A stretch of DNA of 64,000 bases from positions 1 through 64,000 of the forward strand of contig CAZUZS010000019.1 in assembly GCA_964624795.1 (NCBI GenBank), written 5' to 3'. How positions within the stretch are numbered: position 1 is the stretch's first letter; every line of letters begins with the position of its first letter. Made by a program: the position numbers and the translations under genes. The stretch comes from CAZUZS01 sp964624795. GTDB lineage: Bacteria; Calditrichota; Calditrichia; RBG-13-44-9. The notes beneath the pieces were generated by a model. It saw only the letters and a list, made by a program, of their open reading frames with translations. It made no database searches and was not told where the DNA came from. Below, piece after piece: positions 1 to 8,691 of this stretch.

Positions 1-2067
1 TCGTGGGCGCCGAACAGCGACAGCCTGGTGTATGTTTCGGATCGGGACGGGAACCAGGATATTTACCTGGTGACCAGCGGCGATCCGCAGCAGAAGATGC
101 TGAGCCGCACCACCCGCTTCAAAACTGTTAAGTTGGTTGGCAGCGCAGAACAAGATCACGATCCGCAGTTCTCACCGGATGGAAAGAAAGTGGCATTTAT
201 CCGCGGGAAAGGGGATTTGGTGATCTACGATGCGAAAAGCAAACAGGAGCGCGCGGTGGTGAAAGGCTGGAGTCCCCTGCAATTCACCTGGTCACCGGAC
301 AGCCGCTGGATTGCTTACTCGCGCGAAGACGACGAATCGAATTCCGAGATATTTTTGCTGAATTTGGATGAAGGCAAAACCTATAACGTGTCGCAGCATC
401 CCGATTACGACACCACGCCGCACTGGTCGCCGGATGGCAAGCGGCTGGCATTTGTTTCGAGACGGGTAGGGGACAACTTCGATATCTGGATGGCTTTTCT
501 GCAAAAGGCGGATGACGAAAGGACAAATGAAGAGTGGGAAGAAATCTTTTCTGACGAAAAGAAAGACAAGGATAAAAAGGAAGAAGTGCATGTAGTAATC
601 GATAATCCGGAGAATCTCTACAAGCGGCTGCACCGGGTCACTTCGCTACCTGGCGAAGAAAGCGATTTCTGCTGGTCGCCGGACGGGCAGTTTGTGGTGT
701 TCTCCAGCAATTCTTCCGGCAAAACCGATTTGTGGAAAGTGAAATGGAACGGCAAGGATGCCAAAGAGCTGACCAGCGGAAGCGACCGCCCGCAGTTCAT
801 TAACTGGCATGAAGGGAACAAGAAGATCTACTTCCTGAAAAAAGGCGGCAAACTGGCATCTATTACGCCGGATGGAAGCAAATCGGACGGAATTAGCTTT
901 TCGGCGCAGGTCAAAATAAATGTCAGGGGCGAGCAGCGCCAGAAATTCACCGAAGCGTGGAGCACCCTGAACGAATATTTTTACGATCCCAAATTCCACG
1001 GTGTGGACTGGAAGGCGATGTATGAAAAATATCTTCCGGCGGCGGAAAACGCCTACACCATTCAGGATTTTGATGATATTGTGAGCATGATGATAGGCGA
1101 ATTAAACGCCTCCCACCTGGGAATTTACCCGCCGGGAGCAGACGATCAGGTTCAAACCGGCATGTTAGGCCTGCGCTACGACCAGGAATACCACGGCGAG
1201 GGATTGCGGATCAGCGAGGTAATTCCCAATGGCCCGGCAGACAAGATAAACGAACCAGCCCTGCCTGGTGAAATTGTGCTTGCGGTGAACGGCATAAAGC
1301 TGGGTACCGAAGGAAACCTTTATTCATTCCTGGAAAATAAAGTCGGTCAGCCGCTGGAGCTTCTTCTGAGCGGAAAGAAAGATGGCAGCGAATACCGCCG
1401 TTCTGTTATTGTCCGGCCAATCAGCTACGGAAATTTCATGTCGCTGGAGTACGACCGCTGGCGTGAGGAGAAAGCTAATTCGGTGCACAAACTCTCCGAT
1501 AACCGCCTGGGCTACATTCACATCCGGGCGATGGGCGAAGCCAGCCTGGAGCGATTCGAGATGGAGCTTTATGCCGAGGCGCACGATAAGGACGGCCTGG
1601 TCATCGATGTCCGCAATAATGGCGGCGGCTGGACTACCGATTACCTGCTGAACATGCTGATGATCCGTGATCATGCCGTGACCGTACCGCGGGACGGCAC
1701 CCAGGGCTACCCTCAGGCCGAGCGTCGCCCGCTCTACGCCTGGACCAAACCGATCATCGTTCTCTGCAACGAATATTCATATTCCAATGCCGAGATTTTT
1801 TCTCATGCTATTAAAACCCTGGGGCGGGGCAAAGTCGTTGGCAAGCCGACCGGCGGGCTGGTGATCAGTACCGGCGCCATCACCTTGATTGACGGCTCTA
1901 CGTTCCGGGTGCCCACCCGCGGCTGGTATGTGAAGGGGAGCATGGTGGATATGGAAAATCACGGGGCAGTGCCGGATATCATCGTCGATGATCAGCCGGG
2001 GGATACAGCCCAGCACAAAGACCGCCAGTTGGAGGTTGCAGTGAAAGAATTGTTGAAAGCACTGTGA
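1..2067 (+). CDS. Tricorn-like S41 peptidase, 5'-truncated
   Basis: The reading frame is open from base 1, and its first residues (SWAPNSDSLVYVSDRDG) already form a beta-propeller repeat, so the gene starts outside the window. Several PD40/TolB-type repeats follow (WSPDSRWIAYS, WSPDGKRLAFVS, WSPDGQFVVFSS). Next come a PDZ-like segment (EVIPNGPADKI, GEIVLAVNG) and the S41 catalytic core (DVRNNGGGW, then NEYSYSNAEIF with the likely nucleophilic Ser, then GKPTGG). This order of propeller, PDZ and S41 core is that of tricorn proteases, which degrade peptides. Such bacterial homologues are often exported, but the N-terminus needed to judge that is missing. No terminator is obvious downstream. Confidence 0.9.
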   Translation, partial: SWAPNSDSLVYVSDRDGNQDIYLVTSGDPQQKMLSRTTRFKTVKLVGSAEQDHDPQFSPDGKKVAFIRGKGDLVIYDAKSKQERAVVKGWSPLQFTWSPDSRWIAYSREDDESNSEIFLLNLDEGKTYNVSQHPDYDTTPHWSPDGKRLAFVSRRVGDNFDIWMAFLQKADDERTNEEWEEIFSDEKKDKDKKEEVHVVIDNPENLYKRLHRVTSLPGEESDFCWSPDGQFVVFSSNSSGKTDLWKVKWNGKDAKELTSGSDRPQFINWHEGNKKIYFLKKGGKLASITPDGSKSDGISFSAQVKINVRGEQRQKFTEAWSTLNEYFYDPKFHGVDWKAMYEKYLPAAENAYTIQDFDDIVSMMIGELNASHLGIYPPGADDQVQTGMLGLRYDQEYHGEGLRISEVIPNGPADKINEPALPGEIVLAVNGIKLGTEGNLYSFLENKVGQPLELLLSGKKDGSEYRRSVIVRPISYGNFMSLEYDRWREEKANSVHKLSDNRLGYIHIRAMGEASLERFEMELYAEAHDKDGLVIDVRNNGGGWTTDYLLNMLMIRDHAVTVPRDGTQGYPQAERRPLYAWTKPIIVLCNEYSYSNAEIFSHAIKTLGRGKVVGKPTGGLVISTGAITLIDGSTFRVPTRGWYVKGSMVDMENHGAVPDIIVDDQPGDTAQHKDRQLEVAVKELLKAL

Positions 2068-2347
2068 TCGGGAACGGAGAAATGTGAAACGTCAAACGTG
2101 AGACGATGTTCTGGAGCGAAGGAGTCTCGGAAATCGGGGGCTGAAGACAGAAGGCCGGATGCCTATGTGCTACGCTCTCTGCGCTCTGCAATTAGGATTG
2201 CAATTAAGATTATCAATATGCGTTCATAAGACGAAATGAAACCTGAATAAAGTAAAAAATATTTTGAAAGAAAATCGCATGTTCTTATATTTAGGGTCTG
2301 TAAAATCCCGCAAGGGAAATCTTTTTCGAAAAGGAGGACTAACTTAA
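2068..2347. other. Intergenic region upstream of rpsA
   Basis: No gene is seen in these 280 bases. At 2189-2213 lies a degenerate ATTAGGATTGCAATTAAGATTA-type repeat, similar to one near 13340-13415. The right half holds a promoter candidate and the rpsA leader. The leader includes a small hairpin (TCCC GCAA GGGA, 2306-2317) followed by TTTTCGAAAA just before the Shine-Dalgarno sequence. Confidence 0.5.
2264..2293 (+). promoter_or_regulatory. Candidate promoter of rpsA
   Basis: TTGAAA (2264-2269), a 16-bp spacer and TATATTTA (2286-2293). It resembles the TTGACA-17-TAnnTTTG pattern found elsewhere in the window, with one mismatch in each box. The transcript would begin near 2300 and carry a leader of about 45 bases. 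Confidence 0.5.
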
Positions 2348-4573
2348 ATGACTGAAGAAGTTAAAAATCAAAACCCGGAGACAACGGGTGAGCAGCAGCC
2401 TACCCCGGATCCGGCAGCAGCAAATGTAGAGAAGGTCAAACCGGGCCAGGTTTTCAAACTTGGGGAGGTTCCCGATGAACTGGAAGAAGAAACCCCGGAA
2501 GTTGACCATGAACTGATGAGTATGTATGAAAGAAGCTTCGAACGGGTGAAGGAAGGCGATATCATCAAAGGCACGGTTGTAGCCGTGGCTGACAAGGATG
2601 TCATCGTCGATGTGGGTTTCAAATCGGAAGGTATGATCCCGAAAGAGGAATTTATTGATCTGGATACGATCAAAATCGGAGATATGGTAGAGGTCTTCCT
2701 GGAAAACTCCGAAGACGTCGAAGGACAGGTCATGCTATCCCGTAAGAAGGTATATTTTATTCGCACCTGGGAAGATCTAATGAACAAAGCCGAGACCGAT
2801 GCCATTATCCAGGGACGAATTGTTCGCCGTATTAAAGGCGGATTTGTCGTCGATTTGAATGGCGTGGACGCATTCCTTCCCGGTTCCCAGGTAGATGTGA
2901 AGCCGATCCGCGATTTTGATGCTTTCGTGGGGCAAACCCTCGATCTCAAAATTGTGAAGGTAAACGAACAGCGCAAGAATATCGTTGTTTCCCGCCGTGT
3001 GATCATTGAAAAACAGTTGGAAAGCAAGCGTGCGGAGATCATAAAGACCCTGGAAAAGGGACAGGTCCGCCGTGGAATGGTCAAGAACATCACCGACTTC
3101 GGTGTGTTTATCGACCTGGGCGGAGTCGATGGTTTGCTTCATATTACCGATCTCTCCTGGGGCCGTGTCAATCATCCCTCGGAAGTGGTAAAGCTGGATG
3201 AAGAAATCGACGTGATGATCCTCGATTTTGATGAAAACAAATCGCGTATTTCGCTGGGCCTGAAGCAACTTCAACCACACCCATGGGAAAATGTCGAAGA
3301 GCGCTTCCCCATTGGCAGCAATGTGAAGGGCAAAGTCGTCAGCATCACGGACTATGGTGCATTTGTGGAGCTTGAGAAAGGAATCGAAGGATTGATCCAT
3401 GTCTCGGAAATGAGCTGGTCGCAGCACATCAAAAATCCGGCGCAGGTACTGCGCGAGGGCGATGAAGTGGAAGCGGTGGTGTTGAGCATAGAACCGGAGG
3501 AGCGGAAGATATCCTTGGGTCTTAAGCAGCTTACACCGGATCCCTGGGAAGATATTGAGGAGAAATACCCGGTCGGTTCCCGGCATCACGGTGTAGTTCG
3601 CAACCTTACGCCGTTCGGCGCTTTCGTGGAGCTGGAAGAGGGTGTGGACGGGCTGGTTCATATTTCCGATTTGAGCTGGACCAAGAAAGTCCGTCATCCC
3701 AGTGAGGTGGTCAAAAAGGGTCAGGAAATCGATGTAGTGGTTCTGGATATCAATAAGGAAGAACGCCGCATTGCACTGGGCCACAAGCAGGTAGAAGCCA
3801 ACCCGTGGGATGCTTTCGAGGATGCCTACGATGTGAATACCGAAACTACCGGCAAAATTTCCCGGCTTATCGATAAAGGCGTGATTGTCACGCTTCCTTT
3901 AGGTGTGGACGCATTTGTCCCGCTGAACCATCTTGGGAAATCAAATATTAAACGCGCTTCGGACCATTTCAAGGTGGGCGAGGATCTGCCTCTGAAGGTG
4001 ATTGAGTTCGACAAAGAGAACAAGCGCATTGTGCTTTCGGCCGGCGAGTATCTCAAGGGCAAAGAAAAGGAAGCCGTTGAAAGCTATATGGCCGAACACA
4101 ATTTCACGACGACGACTATCGAAGAGATGGTGAAAGATGTGCCCGAAGTCCTGGAAGGCGTTCCCGCCGAGCAGCAAGGCAGAAAGCATCCGGCACGTAA
4201 GCCAAAAACAAAAAAGGCCGCGGATAAAGAGGACGCCGAGAAAGAGACCGAAACGGCAGAAGAAGAGCAAAAAGCGGCCGGCGAGGCAAGCAGCCAGCCA
4301 GAGCCAACTGAAGCCGAAGTCGCCAAACCGGAAGAAAAAGCCGAACCTGCTGCTGAAGCAGAAGAAGCTTCCAAGCCCGAAGCCGAGGTGGAGGCCACAG
4401 AACCAGCAGAGCAGGAAGCGGATGCCGTCGAGGAAACGGAAACATCCGGCGAGGTGGAAGAGGAAACCAAAAAGACAACGAAAAAGAAAACGAAATCCGC
4501 TGCAAAAGAGAAAGCTGAGAAGGAAGATGATACTGAGGCGGACGCGGAAACGGAACCCGAAGAGACAGAATAG
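2348..4573 (+). CDS. rpsA: 30S ribosomal protein S1
   Basis: 741 residues that bind mRNA at the small ribosomal subunit and assist initiation. Six S1 (OB-fold) repeats are visible, starting near residues 70, 150, 238, 323, 410 and 493. Signatures include KNITDFGVFIDL with DGLLHITDLSW, SITDYGAFVEL with EGLIHVSEMSW, and LTPFGAFVELEEG. From about residue 600 to the end the chain is a low-complexity tail rich in Glu, Lys, Ala and Thr, with no S1 fold. An AAAAGGAGG Shine-Dalgarno at 2330-2338 fixes the start. The gene is flanked by its own promoter candidate and terminator, so it is probably monocistronic. The tail makes it longer than the roughly 560 residues of E. coli S1. Confidence 0.96.
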   Translation: MTEEVKNQNPETTGEQQPTPDPAAANVEKVKPGQVFKLGEVPDELEEETPEVDHELMSMYERSFERVKEGDIIKGTVVAVADKDVIVDVGFKSEGMIPKEEFIDLDTIKIGDMVEVFLENSEDVEGQVMLSRKKVYFIRTWEDLMNKAETDAIIQGRIVRRIKGGFVVDLNGVDAFLPGSQVDVKPIRDFDAFVGQTLDLKIVKVNEQRKNIVVSRRVIIEKQLESKRAEIIKTLEKGQVRRGMVKNITDFGVFIDLGGVDGLLHITDLSWGRVNHPSEVVKLDEEIDVMILDFDENKSRISLGLKQLQPHPWENVEERFPIGSNVKGKVVSITDYGAFVELEKGIEGLIHVSEMSWSQHIKNPAQVLREGDEVEAVVLSIEPEERKISLGLKQLTPDPWEDIEEKYPVGSRHHGVVRNLTPFGAFVELEEGVDGLVHISDLSWTKKVRHPSEVVKKGQEIDVVVLDINKEERRIALGHKQVEANPWDAFEDAYDVNTETTGKISRLIDKGVIVTLPLGVDAFVPLNHLGKSNIKRASDHFKVGEDLPLKVIEFDKENKRIVLSAGEYLKGKEKEAVESYMAEHNFTTTTIEEMVKDVPEVLEGVPAEQQGRKHPARKPKTKKAADKEDAEKETETAEEEQKAAGEASSQPEPTEAEVAKPEEKAEPAAEAEEASKPEAEVEATEPAEQEADAVEETETSGEVEEETKKTTKKKTKSAAKEKAEKEDDTEADAETEPEETE

Positions 4574-4607
4574 TTTAGAACGGGTAATATATTATATAAT
4601 TGTCTGG

Positions 4608-4637
4608 GCCGGGGAATTTTCTCCGGCTCTTTTTTTA
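4608..4637 (+). terminator. Rho-independent terminator of rpsA
   Basis: Hairpin GCCGGGGAA/TTCTCCGGC (one G-T pair) followed by TCTTTTTTT, 34 bases after the rpsA stop codon. Confidence 0.85.
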
Positions 4638-4653
4638 TTATTGGTCTCTTATT

Positions 4654-4674
4654 CCCCGATTTGTAAAATCGGGG
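4654..4674. repeat. Small inverted repeat
   Basis: CCCCGAT (7-base loop) ATCGGGG. It lies between the rpsA terminator and the REP-like element. It has no T-tract and its function is unknown. Confidence 0.4.
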
Positions 4675-4762
4675 CCATTCAAATCCGTAATATTTCTCTT
4701 TCCTATTTTCCGGCTTGCCTTGATCTTTAGATCAGGGATTGTATGAGAGATGGTATTCGATT

Positions 4763-4839
4763 GTCATTCCGGCATGGATTGCCGGAATCCAAGATTGATG
4801 GACGAATATTCTCTGGATTCGCGCTTTCGCGGGAATGAC
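4763..4839. repeat. REP/BIME-like palindromic element
   Basis: Two palindromic units face each other. The left unit begins GTCATTCC and ends GGAATCCA around an internal CCGGCATGGATTGCCGG hairpin. The right unit is TGGATTCGCGC...GCGGGAATGAC and reads as the reverse complement of the same head and tail. The outer ends GTCATTCC/GGAATGAC form terminal inverted repeats. Units of this kind (GTCATTCC...GGAATCCA) are common extragenic palindromes in many bacteria. No transposase is nearby. Confidence 0.7.
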
Positions 4840-4859
4840 CCTTTACCTGCCACCTCCGA

Positions 4860-6359
4860 GTGAGTTCTTCCGGATACTCTGATATTGTGCTTGATTTTCT
4901 TGCTCCTCCGGTTATATTTTTAGATAAAAACAGTGTGAAAAATCCTTTTCAAGAAATCTACAACCGTCTGAAGATGGACTCGCCGGAGTTTCCTGATTCT
5001 GTTTCATCTCTTGAAATGCTGAACCGGCAGAGACTGCAGGCGCTTTACCTGGTAAGCCAACAGATTATCACTATTCTGGACCCGGACGAGCTTTTCCCGC
5101 GAATCAAACGCAAAATCATCGATTTGATGAATGCCGAAAGGGCGGTGATCATTCTGCGAGAAGGCGACAATCTGAGAATCCGCATCGCGCACAACCTCGA
5201 TGACCAGTCCGAGCAGAACGCTTTGAATTTCAGCAACTCCATTGTCATGCAGGTGATGAAAGACTACAAACCGCTCTACAGCCACAACGCCATTCACGAT
5301 CCGAGTTTTTCGCAATATCAGACTATCCAGCAGTTGGAAATTCTCTCCTTCATCTGCGTGCCCATTGTCGTTGAAAAAGAGGTGCTGGGAACAATCTATG
5401 TGGACAACCGGCATATCGCCAATGTGTTTACGGAAGAGGATGTGGAGTTTCTTCAGGCATTTGCCAACCTGCTTGGAATCGCGATCCGAAATTCGCTGGC
5501 TTACCAGCGGGTAGAGGAGCTCAACCGCTCTCTGGAGGACAAGGTAGCGGAGCGAACAAACAGCTTGCGAAAGACGGTGGAGGAATTGCAGAGCACACAG
5601 TCGCGGCTCATTCAATCGGAGAAAATGGCCAGCCTGGGCCGCCTGATCGCCGGATTTATGCACGAATTCAATAATCCCATTAATTTTATTTACAGCAACC
5701 TGCCTTACCTCGAGCAGTATGTGAACCAATTGCTGGAAGCCCTGGACGAAGCAGTTTTACAACTGCCGGCAGCGCAGAAAGAGAAACTGGAGGATGAAAA
5801 AGACCTGCGGTATGTTAAAAAAGATCTGGTTAAGTTGATCGAGGGTGTGCGGGAAGGCGCCCGGCGGTCCCGCGAGATTGTGGAAGATTTGAAGAATTTT
5901 TCGGGTGCCGGCGGGGGCGCGTTTCAGGTGATTAACTGGAATGAAAATATGGGGATTGTGAGCAAAATATTTCAGGAACGACTGGAACAGACAATCGGGA
6001 TTGAGCTGGAGTTTAACGGAGAGTTTTTTGTTGAAGGCGTAAAAGCAGAACTGAACCAGGCCCTTCTGAATATCCTGAAGAATGCAGTGGATGCAGGTGC
6101 GCAACATATTGAAATTGTGTCGGGCGCGGAAGGAGATTGGTTGAGATGCGACATCGCAGACGATGGTTCGGGAATCTCGCCGGAAGAAATATCAAAGCTG
6201 TTCGATCCGTTCTATACCACAAAAAGCGTTGGGCAGGGAATGGGATTGGGATTATCGATAACTTACAGCACTATCACGCATCATAAGGGACGAATCGAAA
6301 TTAGTTCCCAGATCGGCCAGGGAACAACGTTCCGTATATTCCTGCCGTTGATCACCTGA
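4860..6359 (+). CDS. GAF-domain sensor histidine kinase
   Basis: 499 residues from the GTG at 4860. An ATG at 4974 (residue 39) is an equally possible start, since neither has a clear Shine-Dalgarno. A GAF domain spans about residues 60-215 and probably senses a small ligand in the cytoplasm. A coiled coil follows (about 215-260), then a HisKA-like H-box HEFNNPIN with phospho-acceptor His268. The ATPase domain has an N-box (NILKNAVDAG), a G1 box (DDGSGIS) and a G2 box (GQGMGLGLS). No transmembrane segment is seen, so it is a soluble kinase. No response regulator is adjacent, so its partner is unknown. Confidence 0.9.
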   Translation: MSSSGYSDIVLDFLAPPVIFLDKNSVKNPFQEIYNRLKMDSPEFPDSVSSLEMLNRQRLQALYLVSQQIITILDPDELFPRIKRKIIDLMNAERAVIILREGDNLRIRIAHNLDDQSEQNALNFSNSIVMQVMKDYKPLYSHNAIHDPSFSQYQTIQQLEILSFICVPIVVEKEVLGTIYVDNRHIANVFTEEDVEFLQAFANLLGIAIRNSLAYQRVEELNRSLEDKVAERTNSLRKTVEELQSTQSRLIQSEKMASLGRLIAGFMHEFNNPINFIYSNLPYLEQYVNQLLEALDEAVLQLPAAQKEKLEDEKDLRYVKKDLVKLIEGVREGARRSREIVEDLKNFSGAGGGAFQVINWNENMGIVSKIFQERLEQTIGIELEFNGEFFVEGVKAELNQALLNILKNAVDAGAQHIEIVSGAEGDWLRCDIADDGSGISPEEISKLFDPFYTTKSVGQGMGLGLSITYSTITHHKGRIEISSQIGQGTTFRIFLPLIT

Positions 6360-6569
6360 TCCGGCGGGTGAACTTCCGACGGTTCTGAACGACTGCAAAT
6401 CAAGTATTTATCAAAGAAAATATTACCCAATGGCAAGAAATAAATACTCGTTTCACTCCGCAACGTTGCTGCTACCAACCCGGGGCCACAATTTCCGTAT
6501 CCTGCGGCAATTGAACTCAAACGCATTCAGCGAAAATTCACCAACTGGCAACAGGGGCCGGGGAAGATA

Positions 6570-7661
6570 ATGGCGTCTGCGGTTTTCTTTGCGGTTTTAA
6601 ATATGGGACTGGGACATGCGACGCGCAGCCTGCCGCTGATTCGTGAATTTCACAATCGCCGATGGCGGATTTTTATCGGCAGTTCGGGGCGCTCGCTGGA
6701 ATTCCTGCGGCAGGAAATAAGTTCCGCCAACTTTGTTGAATTGCCCGATTACAACCTGACTTATTCACGCAGGGGGGTTAATATAGCCGGCTTGCTGCTG
6801 CGGGTCCCCTCAGTTTTGGCTGCCATTGCCCGCGAGCATGAAATTACCGAACGGCTCATCGCTGAAAACAATATCGAATTGGTGATCAGCGATCACCGGT
6901 ATGGTTGCTATTCGGAAACTGTTCCTTCGCATTTTATCTCCCATCAGTTGCGGTTCATCGCCCCCCGATTTTTCCGGCCTTTCGAATTTATTGGCGAGAG
7001 ATTCAATCAACACTATCACCGGAAATATTCATCCGTTATCGTTCCTGATGTGCTCAGCACAAGTGAAGGCTGGTTATCTGGCCGACTTTCCCGGAAAATC
7101 GGGAGCGGAAATTATAACTACCCCGGCATCCTCTCCAGTATTTCGGCAAAACCCGATTCGCTCCAGGATATCGATGTGTTAATTTCCATTTCCGGGCCCG
7201 AGCCGCAGCGCAGCCTGCTGGAACATCTGGTGCGATCCCAACTTCCGGAACTCTCCGGCAAAATAATAGTGACACTGGGGGTCCCGGAGTCCGACGTGGT
7301 GGAGAAAATTTCTGAAGATGTGACCATTTACCAACATTTGCCGCGGCTGGAAATGGAGGATGTATTCAATCGCAGCAGACTTGTTGTTACACGTTCCGGT
7401 TACAGTACGCTGATGGAACTTGCCGAATTGGAGAAAAGGGCGCTGCTGATTCCCACACCGGGGCAAACCGAGCAGGTTTACCTGGCAAACCGGCTGAGGG
7501 AGAAGGGTCAGTTTTACTCGGTGGAACAGCGCTACTTGAACCTGAAAAATGACATTGTCCAAGCGCTCAGATTTCCCGGCATTTCCCGGAATCTTTCAAC
7601 CGCGCAAACCGTAAAGGATGTAATCGAAATTTTGACAGGGGAACAGAGCAAGTGCGATTAA
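6570..7661 (+). CDS. MurG/UGT-like glycosyltransferase
   Basis: 363 residues of GT-B fold type. The N-terminal motif MGLGHATRS matches the glycine-rich start of GT28/GT1-like enzymes. The C-terminal half holds VVTRSGYSTLMELAELEK and PTPGQTEQ, the donor-binding region of this family. It probably transfers a sugar from a UDP donor to a lipid or cell-surface acceptor; the substrate cannot be read. A purine-rich GGGGAAG stretch precedes the ATG. It heads a run of same-strand genes (epimerase, VanZ-like, TPR lipoprotein) with short spacings, which suggests an envelope operon. The frame stays open upstream to 6444 but has no start codon there. Confidence 0.82.
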   Translation: MASAVFFAVLNMGLGHATRSLPLIREFHNRRWRIFIGSSGRSLEFLRQEISSANFVELPDYNLTYSRRGVNIAGLLLRVPSVLAAIAREHEITERLIAENNIELVISDHRYGCYSETVPSHFISHQLRFIAPRFFRPFEFIGERFNQHYHRKYSSVIVPDVLSTSEGWLSGRLSRKIGSGNYNYPGILSSISAKPDSLQDIDVLISISGPEPQRSLLEHLVRSQLPELSGKIIVTLGVPESDVVEKISEDVTIYQHLPRLEMEDVFNRSRLVVTRSGYSTLMELAELEKRALLIPTPGQTEQVYLANRLREKGQFYSVEQRYLNLKNDIVQALRFPGISRNLSTAQTVKDVIEILTGEQSKCD

Positions 7662-7692
7662 TGACGAGCATTCATTCGGTATGGAGGAGTTT

Positions 7693-8691
7693 ATGAAAGT
7701 GCTTATTATCGGCGGAACACGGTTTCTCGGTTACCACCTGACCCGCGCTCTTTTAAGAGAGAATTTTGAAGTTACGCTTTTCAACCGTGGAAAAACTCGC
7801 GACGACTTTGGTCCTGAAATAGAACGGATTCATGGAGATCGAAAAGATTACAAACATTTTTTTGACATTTTTCGCGGCAAGAAGTTTGATGTGGTAATTG
7901 ACCTGATTGGCTATGATTTGCAGGATGCGATTGTGGCTGAAGAAGCCTTCCGGGATTGCATTGGACAGTATATTTTTATCAGCACCGGGCAGGTTTACCT
8001 GATCACCGAAAATAAACACCAGCCTGCACGGGAGACCGACTATGATCAGGATTTAATCGAGTGTCCGGAGGGCGAAGAAGCCGGTTACAACTACGGGCTG
8101 CAGAAACGCCAGATCGAGGATTTTCTGGTGGATGCCTTTCAATCACGTCGCTTTCCGTCAGTCCGGTTTCGCTGTCCCATTATTCACGGTCCGCGGGACT
8201 ACACACTGCGACTCTATTCATACTTGCTCCGCATCGCAGATGGAAATCCGCTTATTATTCCGGAAGGCAGGGACAATATTATCCGTCATGTGTACGTCGC
8301 GGATGTTGTGGGGGCGATTAAATCCGCGATGTCGCGGGAATCTGTCAACGGACAGGTCTTCAACCTTGCACAGAATGAAGTGCTTGTGCTATCGGAATTC
8401 GTCGCGCGGATTGCCGGGTTAATGGAGCGGAAAACGGAGATCATTGAAATACCGCCCGGGGAATTGCTGGCGAACGATGTGCCTCTGGATATTTCGCCTT
8501 TCAGCGGAAAGTGGGTGTCTTACCTGGACCCCTCGCTCGCGCAGCAAACACTTGATTTTCATTCGACGCCGTTAAATGAATGGCTGCCGGTTGTCATCAA
8601 ATATTTTATGGAAGAGTACAGCGGGAGTGAACCGGATAATTACCGCTACAGGACGTCTGAAATTCGACTGGTGAAAAAGTGGAAAGAATAG
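7693..8691 (+). CDS. NAD-dependent epimerase/dehydratase (extended SDR)
   Basis: 332 residues. The N-terminal Rossmann motif is GGTRFLGYHL and the catalytic YxxxK reads YGLQK, as in atypical extended SDRs acting on nucleotide sugars or related substrates. An in-frame ATG at 7681 is rejected as start because ATGGAGGAG itself contains the Shine-Dalgarno GGAGG (7683-7687), correctly spaced from the ATG at 7693. The neighbouring glycosyltransferase suggests a role in making an activated sugar, but the substrate is unknown. Its end overlaps the next gene by 13 bases, which points to translational coupling. Confidence 0.85.
   Translation: MKVLIIGGTRFLGYHLTRALLRENFEVTLFNRGKTRDDFGPEIERIHGDRKDYKHFFDIFRGKKFDVVIDLIGYDLQDAIVAEEAFRDCIGQYIFISTGQVYLITENKHQPARETDYDQDLIECPEGEEAGYNYGLQKRQIEDFLVDAFQSRRFPSVRFRCPIIHGPRDYTLRLYSYLLRIADGNPLIIPEGRDNIIRHVYVADVVGAIKSAMSRESVNGQVFNLAQNEVLVLSEFVARIAGLMERKTEIIEIPPGELLANDVPLDISPFSGKWVSYLDPSLAQQTLDFHSTPLNEWLPVVIKYFMEEYSGSEPDNYRYRTSEIRLVKKWKE

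Noticed and set aside
2777..3784. 335-codon minus-strand frame across rpsA
   Set aside because: Antisense to repeated S1 domains, with no domain or start signal of its own.
4137..4730. Long frame rich in Lys, Arg and Pro overlapping the rpsA tail
   Set aside because: It is the +1 shadow of the Glu/Lys codons of rpsA and continues through the terminator.
6430..6570. 46-codon frame starting at ATG 6430 and ending TAATG on the glycosyltransferase start
   Set aside because: The composition is not protein-like and the other open frame in the same bases (6444-6569, in frame with the glycosyltransferase) looks at least as plausible, though it has no start codon. There is no Shine-Dalgarno and no homology recognised.
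7681..7692. Upstream ATG for the SDR epimerase
   Set aside because: These 12 bases contain the Shine-Dalgarno of the ATG at 7693.
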